A stretch of 64,000 nucleotides of DNA from Zopfochytrium polystomum (taxonomy: Eukaryota > Chytridiomycota > Chytridiomycetes > Chytridiales > Chytridiaceae): assembly GCA_025765615.1 (NCBI GenBank), contig JAIVFJ010000155.1, positions 62,001-126,000 on the forward strand, written 5' to 3'. Below the pieces are notes generated by a model. It worked only from the letters and a program-made list of their open reading frames with translations, did not search any database and was not told the origin of the DNA. The translations under genes and the position numbers were made by a program. Below are positions 41,865 through 53,295 of the stretch, piece after piece (position 1 is the first letter of the stretch; every line of letters begins with the position of its first letter).

Positions 41865-43597
41865 ATGCACCCGATCCTCGCCACCGACGACGCGCACCAC
41901 CTGATCCAATGCAACTCGTCCAAGCGCATCCGAAGATCTGACCTCTTCATGCTCTTCGCGCTCTGGATGGAGCGCTACCCGCGTACCCCCTCCCTCTCCC
42001 TGTCCCTTCCAAACCCGCTGAAAAGATCGCGCTCCGATTTGGATCTCCTCGATGACGGGCACCATCGGCCGTCGTTCGCTCTCCCGACCGGCGCCGTCCT
42101 CGTCGACGCGCGCGACCGCGTCGTCGCGCTCGAGCACACGGGCGAGGCCCACGCCGTCGTTCGGTCCATCCTCTCTGCCCCATGCGAGGTGCAGGGCTGC
42201 GATATCTATGTGTCGCGGTTCCCGTGCAGCCTGTGTGTCAAGCTCATTGTCCAGGCAGGGATCCGCAAGATCTACTACTTCCCCGCCGCACAGTGGGAGA
42301 TGGCGGTGCCCCCCGAGGTCGCGGCAGCATCGATTGACAGGGATCCCGGGTGGGCGGGGAGGGAGGCCGAGAGGGCTGAGAAGAACAGAAAGTCGGTGCT
42401 GAGACTGATTATGAACAATCCGATAGGTACTTTGACCGAACGTTGATGAACGTGTGCTTGGTCTAAAGAAGGTTGACCTTCTTTTTAGCAATGACGCTCT
42501 TCATCCCGCAATGGGATCACGGCGACATTCCCGAGTCCGATCTCCCAGACGGCGACGACATGGACGACAACCCATTCGACGCATCCCTCTCATCCCTTCA
42601 AGCTCCGCCTTCGGATTCTCTGCACGCCAACGGTAGCCATAATCACCTAACCGCCTCGAAATCGCCAGTTCTCGTCGCCTCTGCAACGGTCTCTGACAGC
42701 CCGGAAACCGTCGCAACCTTTACGCCGCACATCCAATGGCCCCTCGACGAATCCGTTGGCAAGGCGCCCGGCATCGCGAGCCGCTGGGACACGATCAAGC
42801 TCAAGTTCCGCCGCACCTGTGTCGCCATATCGCTCCTCGACCTGCGGTACCAGGTCCGCGTGGTGCGAAGCAGTGGTAAAGGGGTCTGGAGCAGCCCCGT
42901 AAGAGCCAGGATTGAGGTCGACGACGGGACGGGCGGGAGGACGTCGGACGTGGAGGAGGACGAAGAGATTCCAAAGTGGGCAAGGCACGGGATGGTGCTG
43001 GCGCACATTGCGGCACGGAGGACAGACGACCCGAAGCTGGGGGTCGGGTCGGTTCTTGTGGATCAGGGGAGATACATTTCAATTGGATGGAACGGGTATC
43101 CGAAAAAGTGTAAGCGGGAGTTATCGTTCTTGCTGGAACCCAGCTGAATAACTTTTTGTTCCAATGTCGACAGCCCAACATCTCGACTACCCGCAAGCTG
43201 GTGCGGACGACTCTGTGGAGGACGAGGAGCTAAAGTATGACTACATCCTTCATAGCGGTGAGAAGCAGGTGGACTACAGTGCAGGTCACATTACTAACAC
43301 TCACTCTATCAGAGCAAAACGCTCTACTCTGGAGAAACCCGACAGGCGTCAGGCTGGACCGCGGCTGGCTGATTTCGACGAAAATGCCTTGTGGTATGCT
43401 TAACACTGATGACCGTCGTCCATCACTTACTCTTCGATCCAGATGAGTGCTCTCCGATGGTGTTTGATTTCGGCTTCACCCGGGTCATCACGATTCCTCA
43501 GATTCCCAAAAGCCTAGACGACCCAGCACGTTTGAGGGGGCTGACTTACGAAAAAATTTCAAGTCTGATGGAGCGAGTATTTGTGTTTGATCTGTAA
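41865..43597 (+). CDS. tandem cytidine/dCMP-type deaminase, CDADC1-like
   Basis: Five exons, all phases agreeing: 41865-42426, 42489-43109, 43174-43257, 43313-43393, 43443-43597; 500 residues. Two zinc-dependent deaminase domains. Domain 1 has EHTGEAHAVVRSIL and SRFPCSLCVKLIVQAGI: the zinc His and PCxxC are present, but the catalytic Glu of HAE is Val. Domain 2 has HSEQNALLWRN with an intact H-S-E, and MPCDECSPMVFDFG, so it is probably the active one. Domain order, spacing and length fit CDADC1, in which one half is catalytic toward deoxycytidine nucleotides. A ~70-residue acidic, Ser-rich linker joins the two. It may act on dCMP/dCTP pools. Confidence 0.82.
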
Positions 43598-43930
43598 AGC
43601 AAGGGTGGCAGTCCTCTGCTCTGTTCCTCTTCTCGTTTGTCAGGAGTTGAATTCCATGTTACTTTCACGTTCCTTCGGATATTATTGTGTGCAATTTACC
43701 TCCCCATCGTTCGCCGTGCGTCGCTCGATTCTCGGGCAAATTCAGACAAGTTCGTACTTGTTATGCTCTGATGGGCAACAAACAGCGTGGCCAAAGGGAA
43801 CCGGTCATCTAGCTCTCAGCGAAGCGGGGGCAGCAGTGTCCACGATTCCAAAGCCCCCAGGGATGGGGTGCGCGTGACCAGGCTCGTCCAGACGATCGCA
43901 CGGACATCATTTCCACAAAACTTTGCCAGA

Positions 43931-45229
43931 ATGGCCCCGACCAGCAATCCCAGCACCACCACGCTCCTCGCGCTCACGGTGCTCGCCACCTCGGCTGCCA
44001 TTACCGCGGCCGCCGTTCTGTTGTTTCAGCGACAGGCCTCGTCCTCTTCCTCCTCCTCCACCCGCGAGACAGCCACCACATCATACAAAAGCAACAACCT
44101 TCCCGGCGACATCCGCGTCGTTGATCTCGTCGTGTACCCTGTAAAGTCGTGCGCAGGCATCCGAGTGAAGACTGCTTGGGTCAATGAATTCGGGTTTGCG
44201 TTCGATCGCCTGTGGATTGTCGTCGACAGAGACGGAAACATGGTGCGTGTGGATGAATTCACTCAATTTTTCCTCTATAACCGACTGTTCGCAACGCGCA
44301 TTTTGACTCTGCTCCAATCTTTCAGCTGACGCTCCGCGAGTTCCCGAAAATGGCTCTGATCAAGCCAACGCTTGCTTTTACGGACCCATCGAACGAAACA
44401 GACCCAGACGCGTACAGCCGCGGCGGCACGCTCACACTCTCCCACGAGCCCACATCCTCATCGGTGACCATTCCATTCCGCAAATCGTTTGAAGGTGCAA
44501 AGTCGGTTCCCATCCAAGTTTTCAACTGCCTAGTTGACGGTGTCGATGAAGGAGACGAAGCGGGCAAGTGGCTCTCGAAGGTGCTCGGCGCTCCGGCAAG
44601 GCTTCTTGTGAAAGATCCAAGGACGCGTAGATCTCTTCCAGCAAAACATACACCAGCTCCTGAAGCGTACTCTTTTAATCCACAGGTCGTGCGAATTCAC
44701 TCTTCGTTTGCGCGTATGATAACGACCTTCTTATAAAAACCCAAAATACGCGAAGACCTCTTTCACAGACGGATTCCCATTCCTGCTCACTTCGACAACG
44801 TCCCTCGACGATGTCAACGCTCGCTTGAAGGAGCTCTCCCCATCTTATCCTACCCTGGACGTTCTCAACTTTCGCCCGAACATCGTCGTCGCCGCGCCCC
44901 CCGGCAGTCGTGCGCTCGCCCCGTACGCCGAGGAGTCGTTCAAAACACTCGCCATCGGCTCCGCGCGCAACATATTCTACGTCGCCAGCCGCTGCACGCG
45001 CTGCCAGATTCCCGGCATCGACGTTGCAAGCGGGACGCCAAACGCCGAGGTACCAAAGGCGCTCCACAAGTTCCTTCGTTCGGATCCCGGCTACGGGTCC
45101 CAGGCGTGCTTTGGAATGAATTTGAGCCACGCCGCCGCCGGCTATTTCGTGCGCGTCGGGGATCCTGTTGTGGTTGTGGCATTTGGGGTGCACAACTTGA
45201 AGGTCGGGATGTGGAGGCCCGAGATGTGA
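43931..45229 (+). CDS. MOSC-domain protein, mARC-like
   Basis: Three exons in agreeing phases: 43931-44242, 44326-44713, 44769-45229; 386 residues. A membrane anchor (LLALTVLATSAAITAAAVLL) near the N-terminus is followed by a Ser-rich spacer, then the beta-barrel start VVDLVVYPVKSCAGIRVKTA and FAFDRLWIVVDRDGNM. The MOSC core has DGFPFLLTSTTSLDDV-like sequence (the residue before G is His by the splice), FRPNIVV and the conserved Cys in SRCTRCQIPGIDVASG, which ligates the molybdenum cofactor in mARC proteins. Probable N-reduction of amidoximes or hydroxylamines at the mitochondrial outer membrane, with cytochrome b5 partners. Confidence 0.85.
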
Positions 45230-45555
45230 ATGGTGGACGCGTGATTTCTTGTGTGATGTTTTGCTTTGAGTAAAATCAAATATGCAGGCAGGGTTGAAAT
45301 GTCTATTGAATATCAGGCAAGGCAAAGCAAGTCAATTTCACTGAGCCCATATACGGGCTACAATGTTAGACAACTAACATACATATGCGACGAATCGTCC
45401 AACATTTGCCGTTGGGCAAGACACTGCCATCTCCGAATGGGGGGAAAAGCATCTTTCCGCTCCATGGCGGAAGTGTCCATCGCCGTAAACAAAACCGGAA
45501 CTGGGCCAAAAACAATTGAATCGGTTGTCGTTTTTGCTTCCCGACCCTGTCGGAG

Positions 45556-45630
45556 ACAGACCGACAGACCGACAGACAGACCGACAGACAGACCGACAGA
45601 CAGACCGACAGACAGACCGACAGACAGATG
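45556..45630. repeat. 12-bp tandem repeat (GACAGACAGACC)n
   Basis: Six or so near-perfect copies of ACAGACCGACAG-phase units, between the MOSC gene and the second MFS gene. Confidence 0.9.
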
Positions 45631-45852
45631 CAGGCAATGAGGTGGCAGGCTCGCTCAAATCGCATAAAGCGACGCTGACAAAAGCAGCAGGAAAAGAGAG
45701 GACAGATCCAAGTCAGCAGCACAACAACCGAGGCGCTGCTGCCCGTACTTCGCAAGGCCCTCACGAACAACAACAACCAGCAACAACAACTTCTCGCACA
45801 GCAGCAAGCACAGCAAGCACAGCAAGCACCCCACCCGACCCATCACCATACC

Positions 45853-47980
45853 ATGACGACCGACATCTCCACTGACAACAGCAGCAGCAGCAGCAGCGGC
45901 AAACTGCAACAACAACCATCGCCCGCACCCGAGAAGGAGACGTCGTCGACCCTCGCCGACGAACAGGGCTTCGTCATCACAACCGAGGGCGGACTCGACG
46001 GCGCCGACCTCTCCACCACCACCACCACCACCACGGCCGCAAAGTCGGCAGACCCGGAGGCCCCACCGCCACCTCCCGATGGGTCGTCGTCGCCCTCGCG
46101 ACCCGCTTTTGACCAGGACTTTGTCAAGGTCCCGCTCGGCCGCGTGCAGTTTGCGATGGTTTTTGTTGCGCTGCTCCTCGCCATCTTGCTGGCCGCGCTG
46201 GACCAGACGATTGTGTCGACCATCCTGAGGGTCGTCGTGGCGGACCTCGGGCACCAGGAGCTGATCTCGTGGATCGGATCCGCTTACCTGATTACCGCAA
46301 CCTCGTTCTCGCTTCTGTAAGAACCCCCCCAGATTGGTCGTGTGGCGTTTGTCCCACTTGCTCATGTCACCTTGTTTTTTCCCGCTTCGCCCAGGTACGG
46401 ACGCATGTCCGACATTTTCGGCCGCAAGTGGGTGTTCATCTTTGCGATTGCCGTCTTTGAAATTGGATCGGCCATCTGCGGTGCCGCCAACTCAATGGAA
46501 CTTCTTATCGTCGGCCGAGCCATTGCTGGTGTTGGTGAGTCCCCGACCGCCGGTCCACATGGCACTCGGCCAGAAGGCTTACGGTTCCCCCTATAGGCGG
46601 AGGCGGTATCTTTTCGCTCGTGCTCATTATCATCACTGACATCGTCTCCATCGCTGACCGAGGTGAGTAACCATGGAGTGTTGGTTGCTTGAATTCTTTC
46701 TAATACTTTTGTACTCTCAATCAGGAAAGTACCAGGGTATGATTGGCGCCGTTTTCGGTCTGTCCTCCGTCATCGGCCCCCTCATTGGCGGCGGCTTTGC
46801 TGACAATGGTCTCTGGAGATGGTGCTTCTACATCAATCTTCCCGTCGGCGTAATCACCATGGCTTTCGTCATTTTCGTGTTGAATCTGGAGGCACCTACA
46901 GGCTCCGTCGCCGACAAAATCCGTCAGATTGACTTTTTGGGCACTTGCATCGTCTTCATCGGTGTCACTTGCTTCGTTACGCCTATCCAACTGGCTGGCT
47001 CAACTTGGGAATGGAGCTCCCCGCAGACTATTGCGCTTCTCGTTGTTTCTGTCCTCCTGCTCCTCGCGTTCATGTACGTGCAGACCAAAGTCGCCAAGAA
47101 CCCGATTGTGCCGCCGTCCATCTTAATGAACTCGAGCGTCCCGGCATTCTTGGTGATTGCCTTTTCGCTTGGAGCGGCGTTCTTCTCGGCCGTGTACTAC
47201 ATTGCGTAAGCGACTTCTTGCTTGTTTAGTTAACTTGCTTGGCAACTCCCATCAGTAACGCTTCTCAAACCAAACCACAGGCTCTTCTTCCAAGTCGACT
47301 ACGGTGTCTCGGCCACGGCGGCTGGCCTGAACACGATCCCTCTTATCTTTGGCGTCGTCCTCCTCTCCATCTCCTCCGGCCAAATCGTGTCCCGCACTGG
47401 CAAATACGTGCACTTCCTCTACATCGGCGGCGTCCTCGTCTCCGCCGGCTTGATCGCCACCTCCTTCCTCACCCCTTCGTCCTCCCTCGCCGCCCGCGTC
47501 TGCTTCCTCCTCATCCTCGGCGTCGGCTGCGGCTCCCTCATCCAGATCCGCATCATCGGCCTCCAAGCCTCCGTCGACCTCCCCAAGATCGCCGTTGTCA
47601 CGGCCGTCTCGCAGTTCATGCAGACCCTCGGCGGCGCCTTTGGCATCGCCATCACGGGCACCATGCTCAACAACGTCCTGTCGGCCCAGATCGACTCGCA
47701 CCCGACCCTCATCCGCGTGCTCGAGTCGTCGCCCGCGTTGAGCGCCATTCCGAGGACGCAGGTCGTCGTGCTTAGGGAGGCGCTTGTCGCCGCGGCGGCG
47801 AGCGGGGCGGTCCCGAACGCGGCGGAGGCGCTGGTGGAGCTGTTGGATTCGTTTACGATGGCGTACGCGAATATCTTTAGGCTGCTGCTGCTGTTTTCGG
47901 GGGCGATTCTGGTCGCGGCGCCGTTTGTGAAGCCGGCGCAGATCAGGGGGGCCCATGGGGGCGGCGCTCGGAAAAAGTGA
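45853..47980 (+). CDS. MFS multidrug transporter, DHA2/14-TM type, second copy
   Basis: Five exons, phases agreeing: 45853-46316, 46395-46534, 46597-46662, 46725-47205, 47281-47980; 616 residues. Disordered Ser/Thr/Pro-rich N-terminus of about 95 residues, then [40 protein letters not shown] and the classic loop [13 protein letters not shown]. Motif C is [18 protein letters not shown], followed by [11 protein letters not shown]. The last exon holds spans 9-14, with [20 protein letters not shown]. Proton-coupled efflux pump for toxic organic compounds. Introns after the GVG, ADRG and YYIA codons match those of the 37075-39199 gene, including a 66-nt exon in both. Confidence 0.9.
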
Positions 47981-48358
47981 CAATTTGGGGGCAGAAGCGT
48001 TGGGGCTCAGTTATCTTCTATTTGTTACCCTTTTTGTGGAATGGGCTTTTCTTCATTCTTCATCTCTCCTATTTTGCGCTATAGCTCGTGATGCCGCTGT
48101 CTTGCTCACGTCGCCTCCTAACCATGCCACAAACAAATTGCTTTGGTGAAGTTTGCAAGAATCTTGCCGACTGAATAGAAGTGCATCCAACAAACTGGAA
48201 AGCCCAGGAAAATCTCCCCAACCAGCCACCGAGAACCGCCGAACAGTGTACAAACCACGCCTCGCTGCAACTTCAAATTCTTTCCCAATACTGGAAAGGG
48301 TTTGTGTGTTGTACTGGTAGTGTTTTTCATTTCGGTTTTTGAATCCAAATATGAGAGC
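47981..48358. other. intergenic, nothing seen
   Basis: 3' flank of the transporter; no gene evident. Confidence 0.4.
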
Positions 48359-48448
48359 GCCTGTGTAGCTCAGGGGTAGAGCTTTACACTTGTACCTCAC
48401 ACGAGAGCTGCAATGTAAGGGTCCAGTGTTCAATTCACTGCTCAGGCA
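48359..48448 (+). tRNA. tRNA-Thr(TGT) with 18-nt intron
   Basis: Acceptor GCCTGTG/CTCAGGC (one T-T mismatch) with discriminator A, D-arm GCTCAGGGGTAGAGC, anticodon stem TTACA/TGTAA and T-arm CAGTGTTCAATTCACTG. The loop CTTGTA is followed by an 18-nt insertion starting CCTCACACGAG before the last loop A, i.e. an intron at the canonical 37/38 position. Mature length 72 nt. Confidence 0.85.
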
Positions 48449-49182
48449 CTTTTACCCGGAATACAATTTTTCGTTTAGGTTGCCTTCTGTAGTTGTTTGG
48501 GTTACAGAGTAGCACTTCCGATTGAATGTGTTTCTTACCGGGCGAACGCCTCCCTCAAGAAAGTTGGAGCAACGCACATTCGCCAAAGAGAGGATTAAGA
48601 GATCTTTCCCTGACTTGAAACCTCTCCGGGATGATCCATCAGCAGCCGGGCCCTCAACGCAGCTCCCAGGGCGGATCGACTTTATTTTAGCTCGTACGTG
48701 CGGCAGTTTGGCGGACTTCTCGTTGCTCTATTACGCAAAATCTTTCTTCCTGGGCCGGCGGTGCCATGCTCATCACTCTGTACCCATTTGTGGCTGAACA
48801 CACCCGCGCCGAAAAGAGCGAGGCAAATCGATTTCGCCTGTACCTGCATTTTGTTTGCTGCCGATCTGGCTTAGCTGCCAGCCGGTCAAGAGCCAAGCGA
48901 GGAATGGCGACCAGTAGCGACTGCGTTGCTGTCCGAAGGCTGCCGCCCGTGAACGCCACGGTGCCGGCAGACAAAGGCGGCGACTACATTTGCTTGTTCC
49001 CAGACCGGCGGCTCCGCCACCTCAGTATGAGGATCTGACAGTCGTTTCATTGTTGTTATTAATGCATGTATGTGTGTGAGGAGGCAAGGAGTTGACCTCC
49101 ACTCGCCCTTTCGGCCTCACCCTTTTTTGATTACCCTTCGTTCGCCTCCGTCCTTCAGGCACATCACGAGCATCGGATACTC
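48449..49182. other. intergenic, no supported gene
   Basis: Frames of up to 95 codons lack any domain. Confidence 0.4.
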
Positions 49183-49560
49183 CTTCAACGACAGCCAAGG
49201 GATTATCATGAGCTTCAGCGCGAAGCTCATGATAATCCCTTGGCTGTCGTTGAAGTGGCTGGAGGAGCTGTAAGGAGGTCGCCTGCTTGAGCCGTCGACA
49301 CCTTCATCCCTCAGACTTCCAGAAGAATTCACAACTGGGTCAACGCGAACGCCGAGCTGGATTTGAGCAACGTTGCCCTGCTTCCAAATTTGAAGCCGCT
49401 CTGAGTATAAACATCGACGCCGAAGATCTGTTTTTCGAGGCTGAAACTGTATGTGCTCAACAGCTTCGTTGGAGAACCTTGGCCTTTCACGGGTTTCACC
49501 TATCGGCCTCAAAACCACGACTCTTCAGTATTTGTTCGTCTCACAAGAACGCCTTACTTC
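49070..49560 (+). pseudogene. possible LRR-like gene remnant
   Basis: Plus frames give PSFRHITSIGYSFN, then after the palindrome LKWLEELRRSPA, NAELDLSNVALLPNLKPL and RLKLYVLNSFVGEPW, with stops and frame changes. Leu spacing recalls an LRR, but the match is weak. Confidence 0.25.
49183..49255. repeat. perfect inverted repeat, 34-bp arms, 5-nt loop
   Basis: Left arm 49183-49216 begins CTTCAACGACAGCC and right arm 49222-49255 is its exact reverse complement; the loop is AGCGC. All 34 base pairs match. It lies inside LRR-like remnant sequence, so it probably arose by a local inverted copy. Confidence 0.97.
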
Positions 49561-49874
49561 TTGTTGCGATAATAAAAGTGACAGAGTGGGGTGTAAAACG
49601 CGGTGCTGACTTACGTTACTAGAATTACCCCACAACTCACGGGCAGCTGTCCTTCGTATGGATAGTGCGTTGACTATAATCCAGGATTTCCGGATCGTAT
49701 GGACCCAGTACTCAGTAAGAGAGGGGCGATCTGTCAACTTGGGTCTGGGTGCCCTTGCATGAGCTGAATTCCGGCTCACGATAGAGATTGCTGTAGGTAG
49801 GCGTTTGCCTCAGGTTTCAAGTTTGGGTCGTCTCGTGTTTTTTTCAACATTAGGTGCACAAGAGAATTGCGAGA

Positions 49875-50602
49875 CTAAGTACGTTTGTAGCACAGCGAGC
49901 TCATCAGCTGAAAGTCCAGCTGGCTGGGTCGCCCCTCCACCTTGTCCCACATCTCCGCCCCCCTCTCCCTGTCCCACTCTTCCGCGCGCTCCAGCGACCG
50001 AAACACCGCCGACTGCCGAAACGTCCCAGCCCTCAGCAAACCCGGCTGGATCTCCCTCGCCATCATGGCAACCTTAAAGTACCCGTCCTCGTTGGCGATG
50101 TCGTACCGCTCCGCGCAGCGGAACCCAAGCCTCCCGTAGAAGCGCGGATCGCCAAAGATGATGCACGCCTTGAATCCCATGTCTCTCGCGGCGTCCAGCG
50201 AGTGCGAGATCAGCTTGCGCGCGATGCCGCGACCCTGGAGATCGGTCCTTGTGCACACGGGACCGAAGGTGCACGTCTCGGTGAGGGTGCCGTCGTCGTG
50301 CGAGACTGACGATCGTGTGAAGGCGATGCAGCCGGCGGGCTCGTTGTCGAGGAAGGCGGCAAAGTAGAGATCGGGGATGTGGTCGGGGTGGGACTGGAGC
50401 AGGTGAAGGAGGTAGTGCTCGTCGGCGCCGGGTTCGAATTGGTTGAAGAACGCCCTGCGTGTTAGGTCGATAATGGCATTCTGCTCCTTTGGGTTTCCTG
50501 CGTCGACTCTGCACGTTGCATGAACGTGGGCTGTGAGTTTTTTGTCAAGGGGTCGGGTTGGGTTGAGTAGACCAACCTTCGAACGACAACCGCGTGGGAC
50601 AT
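49875..50602 (-). CDS. GNAT family N-acetyltransferase
   Basis: Two exons, 50602-50577 and 50508-49875, phase 2; 219 residues. Exon 1 codes only for MSHAVVVRR. The fold starts with DAGNPKEQNAIIDLTRRAFF, continues through IPDLYFAAFLDNEPAGCIAF, and has beta4-beta5 FGPVCTRTDLQGRGIARKLI with the Q/RxxGxG/A acetyl-CoA-binding motif (QGRGIA). A FKACIIFGDPRFYGRLGF strand with the Tyr and Gly of motif B follows. This resembles the YhbS-type GNATs that acetylate small molecules or protein N-termini. C-terminal ~45 residues are helical. Substrate unknown. Confidence 0.85.
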
Positions 50603-50674
50603 GTTTGGGACAATTGCTCTTTTGTATGGCTGTTCCTCAAAAAATAAAAGAAGCTTGGCCACACAAGCCAACAT

Positions 50675-52800
50675 TCAATCAGAGCCGGAAGACTTTCTGC
50701 GAAGGGCATCGCGCTTGCGATGCTTCTCATCCGTCTCAGACACTGTCCAACTGTAACCGGTCGGTGCGCTCACCTCCCACACCAGGCTAACTTCCAACCT
50801 CTGTCCCGCAGCAACGCGTGTACACACCCACTCGATCGTACCATCCCCCTTCACTCCCTCCAACCTCTCGTCTTCGTTCTTCTGCACGTACCGCGCCTGC
50901 ACGCCCTCCCTCACGGCGACGCCCTTCCAGCTGTCCTCGCCAACGGGCAGGCCCGTGGGCACCAGCACCGCGACCTTGGTCTCGTTGCTGGCGCCGCGGA
51001 CGGGAACCTGGTCGCGCACGACGAGGCGGGGGAGCGTGGAGTGGCGCGTGTTGTAGATCGCGAGGCACCGGCTAAAGAAGGTGATGGTGCCATTGGTTGC
51101 CTGGGTGCGCTTTTGGACGAGGGGTGAGAGGGTTGCGCGGACAGAGGGGTCGGGGCCGAGCTTGGCGGTGAAAAATTCGCAGGGGTGGACCAGTGGGAGG
51201 GCGGACTTGGTCGCGAATGAGTTATTCACGAAGAAGGAGGCGGGACCAGGGAGGAGGACGTAGGGCGTCGAGTTCGTGATCTTGCTCTGTATTTTTGTTA
51301 AGGAAAGTGACCAGTGTTATTATCGAGTGAACAAGTAGGAAAATTCCGAGCGGATTGACAGACCTGAATGAAAGCAGTCGGAGCCTCCTTCGGCACCACG
51401 ACCCACTCCAGATCGATACTCTCCAGCACCAGCTCAGCGACAAACACTTTGGTACCTTTGGCGCTTTTACCACCGCTTGGAACTGTCGACGGAGCAGCAA
51501 CATCGAATATGGACACAAGAGAGGGCCAGTCCGAGGAGGGGGACGGTCGAGTAAGCAACGTTCGTTCAGCATCCGACTCGGGACTGGAGCCGACGGCTGG
51601 ACGAACGCTGGACAGCTTGCTAAAGCGAGGCTCGAAAGTCTCGTTAATGTACCCGCCGGTGGTGACGATCTTGCGAAGCGTCGGCGCGTCAAAGTAGGGC
51701 CTACCCGCACTCAGGGTCAGCGCCACGTTATCCCAAGCCTCTCCAGTCTCTTGCGACACAACCGCACGATAATGGATCATGACACGGCTCTTTTCGCCTT
51801 CGCGGTCTGGATCCTCCCCGATGTGGGCTCGCAGGTCGTACACCGGCGACCACTGGGCATGGTCGACTACGTAGGACAGGTCCATCACCACGTCGACGTC
51901 GCCCGCCGCTATAACGATGATTGACACAAAGCCCCTCAGCTTTTCGGCTCCCGGGTCGGTCGAACGCACTCCGGTCGCGCTGCACTCCATCTTGTCTCGC
52001 GTCTCGGCGATCTCCGCAGCGATCTTCTCGATTTCGTCCTCCGCGACGTCGATCGCGGTGTGGATGGAACGTATGCGACCAACATACACATCCACAATCT
52101 TGCCCAGCGCGGCAGCGCTTGAATCGACCGGCACGGCTTTGGCAGAGTAGTCGTCGAGCAGCTCCAGCTGGCGACGGAGACCGGCCATCTCAGCTTCCTT
52201 GCTACGACGGCGCCGTTCCACTGCTTTGAGCTCCGCGGCCAGGTCGTCTCGGACTTCAAATTCGACTGTCACGAGGGTTGCGCGGGTATTAGCGGCGGCT
52301 GTGTCATCGATCCCGGCGACGCGGAGGGTGTCGGCGACGATGCAAGACGGCAGGCGGTCGACGACAATTGTGTTGCGGCCGGCCTTGAGGCTGATGGTGA
52401 TGGCGCGGTGAACCTCGGCACGATTGACGGCGTGGAAGACTGTGACGGTGCGGACGGGCAAGGCCTGGGCGTCCCAGTGGTGGGCCGTCGTCGTCGTGGT
52501 GTCGGGCTTGGCGGTCGTTGAAGAGCCTGGCACGGTGCCGCTCTCGAGGCTGGAAGCCAGTCGAACGATCGCGCTAAGCGACGGCGCGGTGGGTGGCAAC
52601 GTCGAGGATGTGGTAGTTGCGGTGGTGGTGGGGTTGGAGGCGGTGGCGCCTTCGGACGGGCTGTGCTGAGGCGCAGTCGTGGGTTCATCAGCCCGAGAGC
52701 GGGGTCGACTCGAGATACTGCTGCTTGCCCACTTTTTCATCATTTTTTTTTTCTTGCGCTCTTTCGACTGACTGCAAGGACTCGTTGCTGGATTCATCAT
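50675..52800 (-). CDS. DUF4139/DUF4140 (mucoidy inhibitor A-like) protein
   Basis: Two exons, 52800-51364 and 51286-50675, phase 0; 682 residues. After a Ser/Thr-rich N-terminus the DUF4140 part reads LPVRTVTVFHAVNRAEVHRA and LKAGRNTIVVDRLPSCIVAD. A coiled coil follows (AAELKAVERRRRSKEAEMAG and a second segment DEIEKIAAEIAETRDKM). The DUF4139 half has DLSYVVDHAQWSPVYDLRAH, VMIHYRAVVSQETGEAWDNV, ALTLSAGRP and a C-terminal beta-rich domain (WTVSETDE end). The family is widespread and biochemically little characterised; it is probably an assembly or scaffold protein. An in-frame ATG pair (MMKKW) 57 bases downstream of the first ATG is an alternative start. Confidence 0.85.
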
Positions 52801-52966
52801 ATAGTTCAGCTACTTGCTGCTGTCTTCATTTTGACTTGCTTGCTGTTGTTCCTCTCTGGACTGACTGCAAACCTGAAGAATTCGTCTTTGCTGGATTTAA
52901 ATATGCATGGCTCTGGAACCTGTTTCTTTCGCTGTCTTGATGCGACTTGCTTGCAGTTGTCCTCTC
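52766..52966. repeat. diverged direct repeat, about 95-bp units
   Basis: Both units start GACTGACTGCAA and share TGCTGGATT, GCTGTCTT and GACTTGCTTGCWGTTG..CCTCTC blocks in the same order. They span the start and upstream region of the DUF4139 gene. Confidence 0.6.
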
Positions 52967-53295
52967 GAGGCCACCGAAGCTGGGCCACTGGCACAATGTG
53001 CCACTCACAAATGCCTGTGGCGGGCATCAACCTCCTGTATATTCCCCAATGAAATCTTGTCGGCGAGGCTCATCAACAGCGCTTTCAAACGCTCATCGCA
53101 GTTTTGGAGCGGCGTCGATTTCTCTCTCAGTACTGGCCACGGAGAAACAAAATAGCTAAGAGCTACTCGTTTTCCACACGGTTCTGGCTTCACGATATAG
53201 GTCGGAATGTATTGAATCGGAAAACTGCTGATAGTGGTGGAAAAAACAACTTGGAAAAGTGGACCAACGGAGAACAAGACAACGCACCCTCTCCT

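Noticed and set aside
49117..49518. 133-codon minus-strand frame across the palindrome
   Set aside because: Its two similar segments are simply the two arms of the hairpin; no domain.
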